57,975 nucleotides of DNA from JBCDGZ01 sp038750655 (GCA_038750655.1 JBCDGZ010000030.1:1-57975); one strand, 5' to 3'. Positions 42,588 through 51,521 are shown, counted from the first letter of the stretch. Translations and numbers: made by a program. Notes: generated by a model not told the origin, from the sequence alone.

Positions 42588-43124
42588 TTATAAATACGCC
42601 TTTAATAGCTCCCGCATCATACGCAGGGCCTTGCCCATTTGGTTCTCTACGGTTTTGATGGAGATGTCCAGCTTGGCCGCAATTTCTTTGTAGCTCAGCT
42701 CCTCGTAGCGGCTCAGTACGAAGACCTCGCGGCAGCGGGGAGGCAGCTGTTGGATGGCCAGTTGGATGTGCTGGCTCAGTTCTTTACCGACGTAGGCTTC
42801 TTCGGTGCTGATGTCGGGGTGGAGGGGGATAGCTTGGCGGCCGGCCTCAGCGCGCTCTTGTTTGCGGAGGGTGCTGATGGCTTCGTTGACGGCCATTCGG
42901 CGGAGGTAGGCCGGTAGGGAGGAGCTGATTTGTAGCTGTTGCCGCTTTTCCCAGAATTTAATAAAAACGGTTTGGCCGACATCCTGCGCCGTATCCTGGT
43001 CCCGGACGAAGCGGTAGACGGTTTTACACACCATGGGGTAGTGCTGCTGAAAAATCTGCTGAAATACCAGCTTATCATCAGCTTTGAGGCGGGTTAATAT
43101 GTCATTCAGGCTGTTCTCAGGCAT
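42588..43124 (-). CDS. ECF sigma factor, Bacteroides expansion family
   Basis: A 178-residue sigma factor from the ATG at 43124; the frame extends to 43202 but the extra 26 residues are unlike the family. Region 2 is visible (VFQQIFQQHYPMVCKTVYRFVRDQDTAQDVGQTVFIKFWE as separate motif parts) and region 4 has LPPRCREVFVLSRYEELSYK and AAKLDISIKTVENQMGKAL. It forms a module with the FecR gene and the STN-repeat protein, all leftward. Confidence 0.92.
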   Translation of the reverse strand: MPENSLNDILTRLKADDKLVFQQIFQQHYPMVCKTVYRFVRDQDTAQDVGQTVFIKFWEKRQQLQISSSLPAYLRRMAVNEAISTLRKQERAEAGRQAIPLHPDISTEEAYVGKELSQHIQLAIQQLPPRCREVFVLSRYEELSYKEIAAKLDISIKTVENQMGKALRMMRELLKAYL

Positions 43125-43276
43125 ACACTTAGCTTGGGGCATCCAAATAGGGACACCGCCCGATATGGAAAGCTGGCAAAATGGCTCATTTTGTGGGGAC
43201 AAGTATAAAGATTATTGCCCAGATTGCTAGTAGAGGGGCTGTTTTTTCACATAACTTTAAAATTCCCTCGCTTTTC

Positions 43277-43519
43277 TCATAAGGCCATATTAATGACCTT
43301 CATGACCATGACGACGGCTTCTTCCTGCTCAAAGGAGGTTTTCATCTCCTGCGTCATAATCCGCATCAGCTCGTCGTAAGGGCCAAAGACCTGGGTGCTC
43401 ATGGTATTGGACTCGACTCGCAGCTCGGGGTGGGCCTTAAGACGATTGATGAAGGCGATGATGGGCGTCCCGTAGTTTTTATCGAGGGGGTACATGCTGA
43501 TTTCGATGGAAGCCTGCAT
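43277..43519 (-). CDS. YkoF/MTH1187-like small protein
   Basis: An 80-residue protein resembling the DUF77/MTH1187 and YkoF thiamine-binding families: it opens with a beta strand (IEISMYPLD), has a helix, then RVESNTMSTQVFGPYDELM, as in the family's small alpha-beta sandwich. These proteins bind thiamine or related pyrimidines. The length is close to a single domain. The neighbour is a small membrane protein 24 nt upstream, perhaps co-expressed. Confidence 0.65.
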   Translation of the reverse strand: MQASIEISMYPLDKNYGTPIIAFINRLKAHPELRVESNTMSTQVFGPYDELMRIMTQEMKTSFEQEEAVVMVMKVINMAL

Positions 43520-43542
43520 AGGTAAGCGTTTAGAGGTATTTG

Positions 43543-43968
43543 TTAATTGCTGCTAGTGGAAAACAGCTTGGCGGCAATGGTTCCACCCAACCAAGCCATA
43601 GGGAGGTAGGCCAGCCCCAAGTCTACCACGAGAAACCAGGTAGGTGCAGGGATCATCACCGCAGCGGCAATGCCTCCGAGTAGATAGAGTACGCCGAAAT
43701 AAAGGGCATATTTTATATTCTGCCAACCTGCTATGGCAGCCGCCACTCCTACTCCTACGAGTGTTCCCATTGCGTGAGCCAGAAAGGGAAAGATAAAATA
43801 TTTAGCCTCCAAGGTTGGCATCACCTTGGCCAGGTCATCAAGGTTATTGGGGTCAATGCCTTCGAGGGGAATGAGGCCATAACCGAGGTTGATCAGCCCC
43901 ATATTGACCATAGAGCCAGCGATTATTCCGGCAATAATGGCGAGTACGTTTTTTAGAATTGGATTCAT
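43543..43968 (-). CDS. Small membrane protein, unknown
   Basis: A 141-residue protein from the ATG at 43968, which starts a hydrophobic helix (MNPILKNVLAIIAGIIAGS); the frame extends 45 nt further. Four transmembrane segments are predicted by eye (about 4-25, 55-80, 85-105, 110-135), the third and fourth rich in small residues. No family is recognised; it resembles uncharacterised DUF-type four-helix proteins of Bacteroidota. Confidence 0.65.
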   Translation of the reverse strand: MNPILKNVLAIIAGIIAGSMVNMGLINLGYGLIPLEGIDPNNLDDLAKVMPTLEAKYFIFPFLAHAMGTLVGVGVAAAIAGWQNIKYALYFGVLYLLGGIAAAVMIPAPTWFLVVDLGLAYLPMAWLGGTIAAKLFSTSSN

Positions 43969-44055
43969 TAGGTGTAAGTTGGTTCGTTTGATCTTGTCTC
44001 CAAAATACCTCAAATTACGAGTTTGGACAACATTTATGCGACAGAAACTATCGAA

Positions 44056-44736
44056 CTACTTATAAGGAGGAGTAATCAAGAAAGCTGGAATCTCGTCAGT
44101 AGGACATATAATTGAACCCAAAAGACTAAGGGCATAGAGTATCAGTAGCACGACCGCTACCATTAATAGGAATCGGAAAACGATAAACAAGAGTTCTAAT
44201 AAGGCATCAATGAATAGAACAGTTCTTCTTGATATTGCCATTTTAAACTCCATCAATGACTGTGATGACTTAGAATGTAGCGAACCACTCCATTCCACGA
44301 ATGATTCCTTTTTGATATTGAAGACAAGGCCGAAAAATTCAATAACGGTGATAATCTGTAATTCTAGCCAACTAGTTCCAGTCTGCTGCAACTCCTCTAG
44401 CATCTCTAACAGATCGCCGATATATTCCTCCCGATATTCTCCGGGAATTAGAAAAAGAAAGGGTGCAATAATCCTCGGAGGAGTAATGGGACGAATGATT
44501 TCTTCTTCCAGTTCTGCGGCGACGACTCCGTTTTTATAGTTTTGGATACGATTGGTTTCCAATAAATATTTGAGAGCATCTTCTGGTGTGCCTTCTCGTA
44601 ATAGCCTCTTTACTCTCCACTTGGCATATCTTCCATCCAAGACCTGTTTGATGTCTCTTTCAAATGTCGCGGCATTGACCAAATAGACTTGGCCCTTTCT
44701 ATAGATTACCCAGGTGTCCGTATTTTCCTTCTTCAT
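44056..44736 (-). CDS. Membrane protein with YREE-GDL-EM motif, module member 2
   Basis: A 226-residue protein. The soluble N-terminus (about 1-85) is charged. A central motif, FLIPGEYREEYIGDLLEMLEE (93-113), is shared almost word for word with the upstream gene. A hydrophobic segment follows (about 118-140) and two closely spaced helices form the C-terminus (about 175-210). The function is unknown. It is the last gene of a three-gene leftward unit with a PadR regulator. Confidence 0.65.
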   Translation of the reverse strand: MKKENTDTWVIYRKGQVYLVNAATFERDIKQVLDGRYAKWRVKRLLREGTPEDALKYLLETNRIQNYKNGVVAAELEEEIIRPITPPRIIAPFLFLIPGEYREEYIGDLLEMLEELQQTGTSWLELQIITVIEFFGLVFNIKKESFVEWSGSLHSKSSQSLMEFKMAISRRTVLFIDALLELLFIVFRFLLMVAVVLLILYALSLLGSIICPTDEIPAFLITPPYK

Positions 44737-44778
44737 CTGTAATCAGTTCAATTGGGTTGAGAATATATTTAGCGTAAA

Positions 44779-45294
44779 TTATTTCGATACTTCCTTCTTT
44801 TCTTTGGCTCCTTCGCTCGCGTTACCTGTGATTTCCTTCAACTTAAAAAACAGGGCGGCGTAGCAGATATAGAACAATTGCCAGTAGATAATAACGGCAA
44901 TGGCCCACTTTTTCATGCCCTTGGCCTTCATTTCGTAGATCATTTCTGATAAATCGCCAGTGATTTCTTCTCTGTATTTTAGGGGGATGAGGAATTGGAT
45001 GAATTTGATTTGATTAGGTTGATCGTCATAGGGTTGCGCCTCTAATCTTTTTGCTCGGTAGACGATGATCATATTGATCTGATCAGCAGTAAAAGACTCG
45101 TAGATAGAACGGCTCACCTTGACGCTGCTCGATTTGGTGCGCTCGGCATTTTCAATGTCAATAAAAACTGTTCTGCCCCAAAAACGGGAATAGATACGGC
45201 ATACATACATTGATCCATTCTCTAAGCTGAAGGTAGTACGTACATATTTAGAATCCTTAACGATATTGACCTTATTTGACCTCGGCATCTTCAT
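44779..45294 (-). CDS. Membrane protein with YREE-GDL-EM motif, module member 1
   Basis: A 171-residue protein with a soluble N-terminus (1-95), the motif FLIPLKYREEITGDLSEM (about 102-119) and one C-terminal membrane helix (about 130-155), ending in a charged Lys/Glu tail. The motif region is clearly homologous to the next gene and may be related to the permease-prefix domain found beside PadR regulators in other Bacteroidota (uncertain). It lies 6 nt after the PadR gene. No function is known. Confidence 0.65.
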   Translation of the reverse strand: MKMPRSNKVNIVKDSKYVRTTFSLENGSMYVCRIYSRFWGRTVFIDIENAERTKSSSVKVSRSIYESFTADQINMIIVYRAKRLEAQPYDDQPNQIKFIQFLIPLKYREEITGDLSEMIYEMKAKGMKKWAIAVIIYWQLFYICYAALFFKLKEITGNASEGAKEKKEVSK

Positions 45295-45300
45295 AGGGAA

Positions 45301-45621
45301 TTAGAGGGAAAACCCTGGATTTGTATTCATATTTAGCAATCTTATCCACTCCTTACGTGCAGTGGTAAAGGCATTCTCCCCTTTACCAGTAATCTTATAG
45401 TAGCGCCGTCTAGAGCCGCCACGCCCCTTGCTATCATCTCCCCAATAGCTCTCCACTAGCTCTTTTTTGGTCAGACTCTTCATAATATTATAGAGTCCAC
45501 CCAGCATCAGCGTTTCCCCCTTCTCCCCTGCCTTTTTGACCAACTCGTAGCCGTAGCAGTCCTCCCCAATCAGGATACCCAGGATGGCAATTTCCTTTCT
45601 GTTTAATTTAATATTATCCAT
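45301..45621 (-). CDS. PadR family transcriptional regulator
   Basis: A 106-residue winged-helix PadR protein (ILGILIGEDCYGYELVKK, GGLYNIMKSLTKKELVESYWG, RRRYYKITGKGE). PadR repressors respond to toxic compounds or envelope stress and often sit with the transporters they control. Here it heads an operon with two related membrane proteins of unknown function. A likely operator lies at 45638-45673. Confidence 0.92.
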   Translation of the reverse strand: MDNIKLNRKEIAILGILIGEDCYGYELVKKAGEKGETLMLGGLYNIMKSLTKKELVESYWGDDSKGRGGSRRRYYKITGKGENAFTTARKEWIRLLNMNTNPGFSL

Positions 45622-45637
45622 AATCTAGTGATTCCTT

Positions 45638-45673
45638 TGTAATCAAATACAACTATAATCAAAAACGATTACA
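45638..45673. promoter_or_regulatory. Candidate PadR operator
   Basis: TGTAATC (45638-45644) and GATTACA (45667-45673) form a perfect 7-bp inverted repeat, with TAATC (45656-45660) as a second half-site facing the right arm. It lies 17-52 nt upstream of padR in the expected operator position. Confidence 0.45.
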
Positions 45674-45914
45674 TTGCTAAAAAGTTGTCCTTCCTTACTT
45701 TTTTGTTTTCTCTAGATGTAAAGTTCAGCTGGCTGATAATGATTTTCTGACTCTCCAACTAGAACGAATGAAATTAGGTTTACTTGTAAAAATTTAGCAA
45801 TTCCGACCATTAATCCCTAGTTTTGTGGGACTTTTAGATTAAGAAACGTATGCAGACAAAGGGCTTGGATCGCCTAATTCCAAAACCTAATTAATTGTTT
45901 GTACACTAAATCAC

Positions 45915-46006
45915 CCAAGTTGCGATGAACGAGAGTCAATAAGGAAGATTTTGTAAAAAATGCGGCCTTTGGCGCATTTACTCTCTTACTAGTGAATCGC
46001 AACTTG
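45915..46006. repeat. Imperfect inverted-repeat element upstream of ftsK
   Basis: The left arm CAAGTTGCGAT (45916-45926) pairs exactly with ATCGCAACTTG (45996-46006). The rest of the arms match only in part. The centre is a 7-bp hairpin, AAATGCG-GCCTTTGG-CGCATTT (45958-45979). The 23 bases at 45915-45937 recur inverted at the window start. The gap 45622-46048 holds this element, the PadR operator and the ftsK promoter, and no other gene was found. Confidence 0.6.
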
Positions 46007-46048
46007 CATATAATTGATGAAACACTATACCTAAGAATCCACTTGCGT

Positions 46049-48577
46049 ATGGCGGCGAAAAAAAGAAAAAAGGGCTTTGGCCAGCTTTCTTTAGGATTGG
46101 GAAACGATGAGCGAATACCAAAGTTATTGGGGATTCTCTTCCTGTTTTTGGCGTTCTATCTGTTCATTGCCTTCACTTCCTATCTCTTCACCTGGAAAAC
46201 GGATCAGGACAGCGTCCTCCGCTTTTCCTGGGGGCTGCTGCTCGAAGGCGACCTCGAAATGGCCAATTGGCTGGGCCGCCTCGGTGCCATTGTCTCCAAC
46301 ATCTTTTTCTACTGGGGTTTTGGCCTGCCCTCCTATATCTTCATCTTCATCATGGTGCAGCTGGGCATGGGGCGCATCCGCCGCCAACCTTTGCGCAGTC
46401 AGACCAATATGATTTGGTACTCTTTCCTGGCTTTGTTGTTTTTCTCAGTGCTCTTGGGCTTTATCTTTAGCCGCTCTCCCTTTCCCTGGGGAGGTGCCTT
46501 TGGCGCTGCAGTGAGCACTTGGCTGACCAACTTCGTCGGTATAGCCGGTATGGTGGCCCTGATTCTTTTCATTATTATTGGGGCATTGACCTGGGCGTTT
46601 AATCCCAATTTCAACGAGATGTCCTTCCGCTCCATTGTCCAGGATGTTCGGATGACGATCAATGATTTGGTGAATGGGCGCTTTTTCAAGAAGAGACGGC
46701 AGGCGATGAGCCCCAAGGTGCCGCCGCAGGCCCTCCGCCCGGGACACAACGCCAACCGTATGGCGGCGAAGACCAGCCCGCCGATCTCCGCCAAAGCCCC
46801 GGCTCCGGAGGCCAACGGGCAAGAAGAGGAGCAAAAGACACCTGCGGTATCCGAGAAAATCGAAGAGGGCCAGCTCTCCTTCGAACTGGCTCAGCAGGAT
46901 AAGCCGCGACAGAAAGCAGAGTCTCTCAAGGCGGGCGATGCCCAGCTGGAAATCGAAGCGCCCACTACGCCGCCCGCGCCACCGAGCGTCCCCCTCACTC
47001 CCGGTGAGGCCATGAATCAGGAAAAAATGCGGATCGAAACCGAAAACCGCAACCACGGCGAACCCTACGATCCAACCCTCGACCTTTCCTCCTACGAGCA
47101 CCCCGTACTGGCCCTGCTCAAGGATTACAGCGAGCATAAAGTCGAAATCGACCGCGCAGAACTAGAGCAGAACAAAGACCAAATCATCGAAACGCTGCTC
47201 AACTATAAAATCGAAATTACCAAGATCAAGGCCACTATCGGCCCAACGGTCACCCTCTACGAGATCGTTCCAGCAGCGGGGGTCCGCATCTCCAAGATCA
47301 AAAATCTCGAAGATGATATTGCCCTGAGCCTTGCTGCCCTCGGGATACGGATCATCGCACCGATCCCCGGAAGGGGGACCATCGGTATCGAGGTACCGAA
47401 TAAAAACAAGCAGATTGTCTCCCTCAAGGAGGTCTTGATGCACGAAAAATTCAAGCGGGCCAAGATGGACCTGCCCATCGCCCTGGGCAAAACCATCTCC
47501 AACGAGGTCTTCGTCGCAGATTTGGCCAAGATGCCGCACTTGCTCGTCGCCGGGGCCACCGGTCAGGGAAAGTCGGTCGGAATCAACACCATTATTATGT
47601 CTTTGCTGTACAAAAAGCACCCCTCGCAGGTCAAATTTGTACTGATCGACCCCAAGAAGGTGGAATTGTTCCCCTACTCTCGCATCGAAAACCACTTCCT
47701 GGCCTACCTCCCCGGCCTCGATGAGCCAATTGTTACGGACACCACCAAGGTCGTCCATACCCTCAACTCGCTGACCATCGAGATGGAGGCCCGCTACGAT
47801 CTGTTGAAAAAAGCGCAGGCGAGAAATATTCGAGAGTACAACGAAAAATTTGTGCAGCGCCGACTCAATCCCGAAAAAGGCCACCGCTTTTTGCCCTTCA
47901 TCGTATTGGTGATTGATGAATTTGCGGACTTGATTATGACGGCAGGTAAGGAGATTGAATTGCCGATCGGACGACTGGCGCAGCTGTCACGGGCAGTAGG
48001 AATTCACCTGATTATTGCTACGCAGCGACCTTCGGTCAATATCATCACCGGGGTCATCAAGGCCAACTTCCCGGCACGGATCGCCTTCCGCGTAACCGCC
48101 AAGGTCGATTCGCGCACCATCCTCGACACCGGCGGAGCCGACCGGCTGATCGGTCGAGGAGATATGCTCCTGGCCTTCGGCAGCGACCTGATCCGCCTGC
48201 AATGTGCCTTTATCGATACGCCCGAAGTAGAAAGTGTACTAAACTATATCTCCGAGCAACCCGGCTACCCCACCCCTTACTTCCTACCGGAATTCCACGG
48301 AGACGACGAAGAACATTCCGCTGGTACGTTCAAACTGAGCGACCTGGACGATAATTTTGAAGACGCCGCCCGACTGGTGGTGCAAAACCAGCATGGTTCG
48401 ACCTCCATGATCCAACGCCGACTTAAGCTCGGCTACAACCGCGCCGGCCGCATTATGGACCAATTAGAAGCCCTGGGCATCGTTGGTCCGAGCGAAGGCA
48501 GCAAGGCCCGCGAAGTTTTAATGTATGATGAACGAGAATTGGAACGGTATTTGGAAGACATTAAAACTAGGAAATAG
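46049..48577 (+). CDS. ftsK: DNA translocase FtsK
   Basis: An 842-residue FtsK/SpoIIIE protein from the ATG at 46049; an upstream in-frame extension of 19 codons passes through the repeat element and is rejected. Four membrane helices occupy about 20-170, a Pro/Glu-rich linker about 225-330, then the alpha domain and the RecA-like motor with Walker A GATGQGKS (502-509) and Walker B LVIDEFADL. The C-terminal winged-helix gamma domain contains GSTSMIQRRLKLGYNRAGRIMD as separate motifs. It pumps chromosomal DNA at the division septum and activates dimer resolution. Confidence 0.97.
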   Translation: MAAKKRKKGFGQLSLGLGNDERIPKLLGILFLFLAFYLFIAFTSYLFTWKTDQDSVLRFSWGLLLEGDLEMANWLGRLGAIVSNIFFYWGFGLPSYIFIFIMVQLGMGRIRRQPLRSQTNMIWYSFLALLFFSVLLGFIFSRSPFPWGGAFGAAVSTWLTNFVGIAGMVALILFIIIGALTWAFNPNFNEMSFRSIVQDVRMTINDLVNGRFFKKRRQAMSPKVPPQALRPGHNANRMAAKTSPPISAKAPAPEANGQEEEQKTPAVSEKIEEGQLSFELAQQDKPRQKAESLKAGDAQLEIEAPTTPPAPPSVPLTPGEAMNQEKMRIETENRNHGEPYDPTLDLSSYEHPVLALLKDYSEHKVEIDRAELEQNKDQIIETLLNYKIEITKIKATIGPTVTLYEIVPAAGVRISKIKNLEDDIALSLAALGIRIIAPIPGRGTIGIEVPNKNKQIVSLKEVLMHEKFKRAKMDLPIALGKTISNEVFVADLAKMPHLLVAGATGQGKSVGINTIIMSLLYKKHPSQVKFVLIDPKKVELFPYSRIENHFLAYLPGLDEPIVTDTTKVVHTLNSLTIEMEARYDLLKKAQARNIREYNEKFVQRRLNPEKGHRFLPFIVLVIDEFADLIMTAGKEIELPIGRLAQLSRAVGIHLIIATQRPSVNIITGVIKANFPARIAFRVTAKVDSRTILDTGGADRLIGRGDMLLAFGSDLIRLQCAFIDTPEVESVLNYISEQPGYPTPYFLPEFHGDDEEHSAGTFKLSDLDDNFEDAARLVVQNQHGSTSMIQRRLKLGYNRAGRIMDQLEALGIVGPSEGSKAREVLMYDERELERYLEDIKTRK

Positions 48578-48614
48578 GAGGCAACCTTGTGAGCGGTTTT
48601 CACAAGGAACAACA

Positions 48615-48648
48615 AACCTAGCGGGTCCCAGATTCGTTAGGTTTTTTT
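48615..48648 (+). terminator. Terminator after ftsK
   Basis: A 9-bp stem AACCTAGCG / CGTTAGGTT (one G-U pair) with an 11-nt loop is followed by a T run. A second hairpin, CCTTGTGA / TCACAAGG at 48585-48607, lies in front of it. Confidence 0.85.
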
Positions 48649-48728
48649 CGTTGGTAGCCCCTCCACCTATCCCTCAAAATCTTCTGCTGATCCCCGTATC
48701 TCTGCTGCTTGTCCATTTATTTTAATCA

Positions 48729-48762
48729 TTTGCCTGATTTTTCTGCCAATTCCCTACCTTTC
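48729..48762 (+). promoter_or_regulatory. Promoter of the S9 peptidase gene
   Basis: TTTG (48729-48732) at the -33 position and TACCTTTC (48755-48762) at -7 are 22 nt apart, close to the Bacteroidota consensus. The start codon is 38 nt further on. Confidence 0.5.
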
Positions 48763-48800
48763 TGTATACTCTAATAACAATTCACCTAAAACCTAAAAGT

Positions 48801-50705
48801 ATGAGATCGCTACTCCTCCTGCTATCCGTAGTGTGCCTATTGGCTTCCTGCCAGGATACAGCCACAAAACCGGTGGACAAAACCAAAACGCCGAAGCAGT
48901 ATACCATCGAACAATTTCTCAGCAACACCTCTATATTTGGTGGCTCTTTCTCCCCCGATGAGCAGCAAATATTGGTGGGCAGCAACCAAACTGGAATTTT
49001 TAATGCCTACGCCATTCCCGTCAGTGGAGGTGCCCCACAGCCGCTGACCAACTCTGAGGAGACCGTACGGCCCATTTCTTACTTCCCCAATAACAATCGT
49101 ATCCTCTTCTCCAGTGATAATGGCGGGAATGAGATTTTCCACATATTCATGCGCGATGAAGAGGGAACTATCAAAGAATTGACACCAGACGAAGGAGCTA
49201 GGGCCGTATTCTACGGCTGGAGCCATGATTTGAAAAGTTTTTTCTATGGCTCCAATAAACGCGACGCACGAGCGATGGATGTTTACGAGATGGATATTGA
49301 ACAATTTGAGTCCAAGATGATTTATGAGAATAGTGATAACCTCAATTTTGGGGGCATCTCGGATGATAAGCAGCATATGGCCCTGACCAAATCAATCAAT
49401 ACTAATGATTCTGATCTAATGCTTTACAGCTTTTCGGATAAATCGGTAAAGAAGATTTCGGAGAACCAGGCCGGGCATAGCCCCGCGGATTTTAGTCGAG
49501 ATAATAAATCGCTGTACTATTTGACGGATGATGGGGCAGAATTTCAATACCTGGTCAGGTACGACCTAGCGAGCGGAGAGAGGGAAAAGGTCAAGGAGGC
49601 GGATTGGGATATTGCCTACGCCTATTATTCTTACACCGGAAAATACCGGGTGACGGGCATCAATCAGGATGCCAAAACGGTTGTTGAAATTTTTGACACG
49701 GAAAAAGGCCAACGAGTTGATTTTCCAGAGTTTACGGGGGGCGATATTACCTCGGTCAATATTTCCCGCAGTGAAAATAAGATGTCTTTTTATGTAGGAG
49801 CATCGAATTCCACGAGCAATTTGTACGTCTACGATTTTGCGACGCAGGAATACCAGAAGTTGACCAATACGCTGAATGAGGAGATTGCTGCGGAAGATTT
49901 GGTGGAAGGTAAGGTGGTGCGGTATAAATCCTTTGATGAGCTGCCCATTCCGGCGATTTTGTACAAGCCGAAGCAGGCTAGCAAGGCCAATAAGGTGCCG
50001 GCACTGGTTTGGGTGCACGGCGGGCCCGGAGGGCAGTCGCGCTTGAATTACAGTGCTTTGATTCAGTATTTGGTCAATCATGGCTACGCTATTTTGATGG
50101 TCAACAACCGGGGTAGCAGTGGCTACGGCAAGACGTTCTACCGGATGGATGACCAGAATCACGGCGAAAAGGACTTGAAAGATTGCATTGAGGGGAAGCA
50201 GTACTTGGCGAATCTGGACTATGTGGACAAGGATAAAATCGGCATTATCGGTGGTTCTTACGGTGGTTTTATGGTGATGCGAGCCTTGACACATGATCCG
50301 CAAGCCTTTGAGGTAGGGGTTAATCTTTTCGGCGTCACCAATTGGCTACGGACCTTGAAAAGCATTCCCCCTTGGTGGGAATCTTTCAAAGATGCTTTGT
50401 ACGAAGAAATGGGCGACCCCAATCAGGATTCCGTACGTCTTTACAATATTTCGCCGCTTTTCCACGCTGATAAAATTGAAAAGCCGGTGATGGTTTTGCA
50501 GGGGGCTAAGGACCCTAGGGTTTTGCAGGTAGAATCGGATGAAATTGTGGCGGCAGTGAAGGAAAAAAAGGTACCGGTCGACTACATACTCTTTGACGAT
50601 GAGGGCCACGGTTTTGTCAAGAAAGAGAACCAAATCGTTGCCTATAGCCGCATTTTGCAGTTTGTGGATAAATACCTGAAAAACAAGGAGGAACTGAAGG
50701 GTTGA
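48801..50705 (+). CDS. S9 family prolyl oligopeptidase-like lipoprotein
   Basis: A 634-residue protein with a lipobox LLASC at about 14-18, a seven-bladed beta-propeller (about 40-350; FSPDEQQILVGSN, FSSDNGGNEIFHIF) and an alpha/beta hydrolase domain (about 380-634). The catalytic residues are S486 in GGSYGGF, D571 in AKDPRV and H603 in EGHGF. S9 peptidases trim oligopeptides, often dipeptides from the N-terminus, and here the enzyme is probably in the periplasm or outer membrane. It stands between ftsK and lolA, with its own promoter and terminator-like gap. Confidence 0.92.
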   Translation: MRSLLLLLSVVCLLASCQDTATKPVDKTKTPKQYTIEQFLSNTSIFGGSFSPDEQQILVGSNQTGIFNAYAIPVSGGAPQPLTNSEETVRPISYFPNNNRILFSSDNGGNEIFHIFMRDEEGTIKELTPDEGARAVFYGWSHDLKSFFYGSNKRDARAMDVYEMDIEQFESKMIYENSDNLNFGGISDDKQHMALTKSINTNDSDLMLYSFSDKSVKKISENQAGHSPADFSRDNKSLYYLTDDGAEFQYLVRYDLASGEREKVKEADWDIAYAYYSYTGKYRVTGINQDAKTVVEIFDTEKGQRVDFPEFTGGDITSVNISRSENKMSFYVGASNSTSNLYVYDFATQEYQKLTNTLNEEIAAEDLVEGKVVRYKSFDELPIPAILYKPKQASKANKVPALVWVHGGPGGQSRLNYSALIQYLVNHGYAILMVNNRGSSGYGKTFYRMDDQNHGEKDLKDCIEGKQYLANLDYVDKDKIGIIGGSYGGFMVMRALTHDPQAFEVGVNLFGVTNWLRTLKSIPPWWESFKDALYEEMGDPNQDSVRLYNISPLFHADKIEKPVMVLQGAKDPRVLQVESDEIVAAVKEKKVPVDYILFDDEGHGFVKKENQIVAYSRILQFVDKYLKNKEELKG

Positions 50706-50762
50706 TGGTCCATTAACAAGAATTTAACTCCGATTCTGCGGTTTAAAGAAAATTTAACGGCT

Positions 50763-50770
50763 TACCTTTG
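50763..50770 (+). promoter_or_regulatory. Bacteroidota -7 box for lolA
   Basis: TACCTTTG is a perfect TAnnTTTG match; TTTA stands near the -33 position. The start codon is 56 nt downstream. Confidence 0.55.
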
Positions 50771-50825
50771 CCCGGCATTGAACTTAGGCGTCGTTTTTGA
50801 AGCGAACATATAAAACTATGTGATT

Positions 50826-51497
50826 ATGAAAAACTGGTTAATTGCATTCTTACTGGTCGGCACTGCGGCTGTAGGATGGACACAAACACAAACTCAGGAG
50901 GGAGCTGATCCGGCGGCCAAGGCCATACTGGATCAAATGAAAGGCATCTACGAGTCTTACAAGACTTTGGAGGCCGATTTTACACTGGAAATTGAAATTC
51001 CAGAACAGGACAAGGAAGTCCAGAAAGGCAGCATCGCTCAGATGGGCGAAAAATACCATCTCCAGCTGGCCGATCAGGCCATTATCAGCGATGGCAGCAC
51101 ACTCTGGTACTACCTGAAAAGCAAGAATGAGGTACAAATCAACAACGTAGAAGAGGACGGAGAGGATGAAATTATGTCGCCCAAAGAACTCCTCAGAATC
51201 TACGAAAGCGATGACTACCAATATGCACTGACCAATGAAACTTACGAGAAGGGCAAGCCCGTCCAGCAAATTGAATTCAAACCGCTGGACCGCGACTCGG
51301 ACTACTCCAAGCTGCGGCTGACCGTTCTGAAAAAGGATAAGGCCATTCATCGGATTAAGGTTTTCGGCAAAGATGGCTCGCGTTTTACGCTCAGCATCAA
51401 TGCCCTGACCCCCAACAAATCCTTTACCAACGATTACTTCACCTTTGATGAATCCAAACATCAAGGCGTAAGGGTCGAGGATTTACGGATAGATTAA
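50826..51497 (+). CDS. lolA: LolA-like outer membrane lipoprotein carrier protein
   Basis: A 223-residue periplasmic protein from the ATG at 50826; a GTG two codons upstream is less likely. The signal peptide ends near residue 18. The rest is the LolA/LolB open beta-barrel: LEADFTLEIEIP, MGEKYHLQLADQAIISDGSTLWYYLKSKNEVQIN as separate strand motifs, LKKDKAIHRIKVFGKDG. LolA ferries lipoproteins through the periplasm to the outer membrane. In Bacteroidota it often follows ftsK; here an S9 peptidase gene intervenes. A strong terminator follows. Confidence 0.9.
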   Translation: MKNWLIAFLLVGTAAVGWTQTQTQEGADPAAKAILDQMKGIYESYKTLEADFTLEIEIPEQDKEVQKGSIAQMGEKYHLQLADQAIISDGSTLWYYLKSKNEVQINNVEEDGEDEIMSPKELLRIYESDDYQYALTNETYEKGKPVQQIEFKPLDRDSDYSKLRLTVLKKDKAIHRIKVFGKDGSRFTLSINALTPNKSFTNDYFTFDESKHQGVRVEDLRID

Positions 51498-51521
51498 TCC
51501 ACTGGCTCCCCCTGTATTCCC

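Noticed and set aside
43125..43202. A longer N-terminus for the second sigma factor
   Set aside because: The 26 extra residues do not fit ECF sigma factors; the ATG at 43124 gives the usual start.
45992..46048. A longer FtsK start 19 codons upstream
   Set aside because: The extension is inside the inverted-repeat element and lacks the basic MAAKKRKK start typical of the protein.
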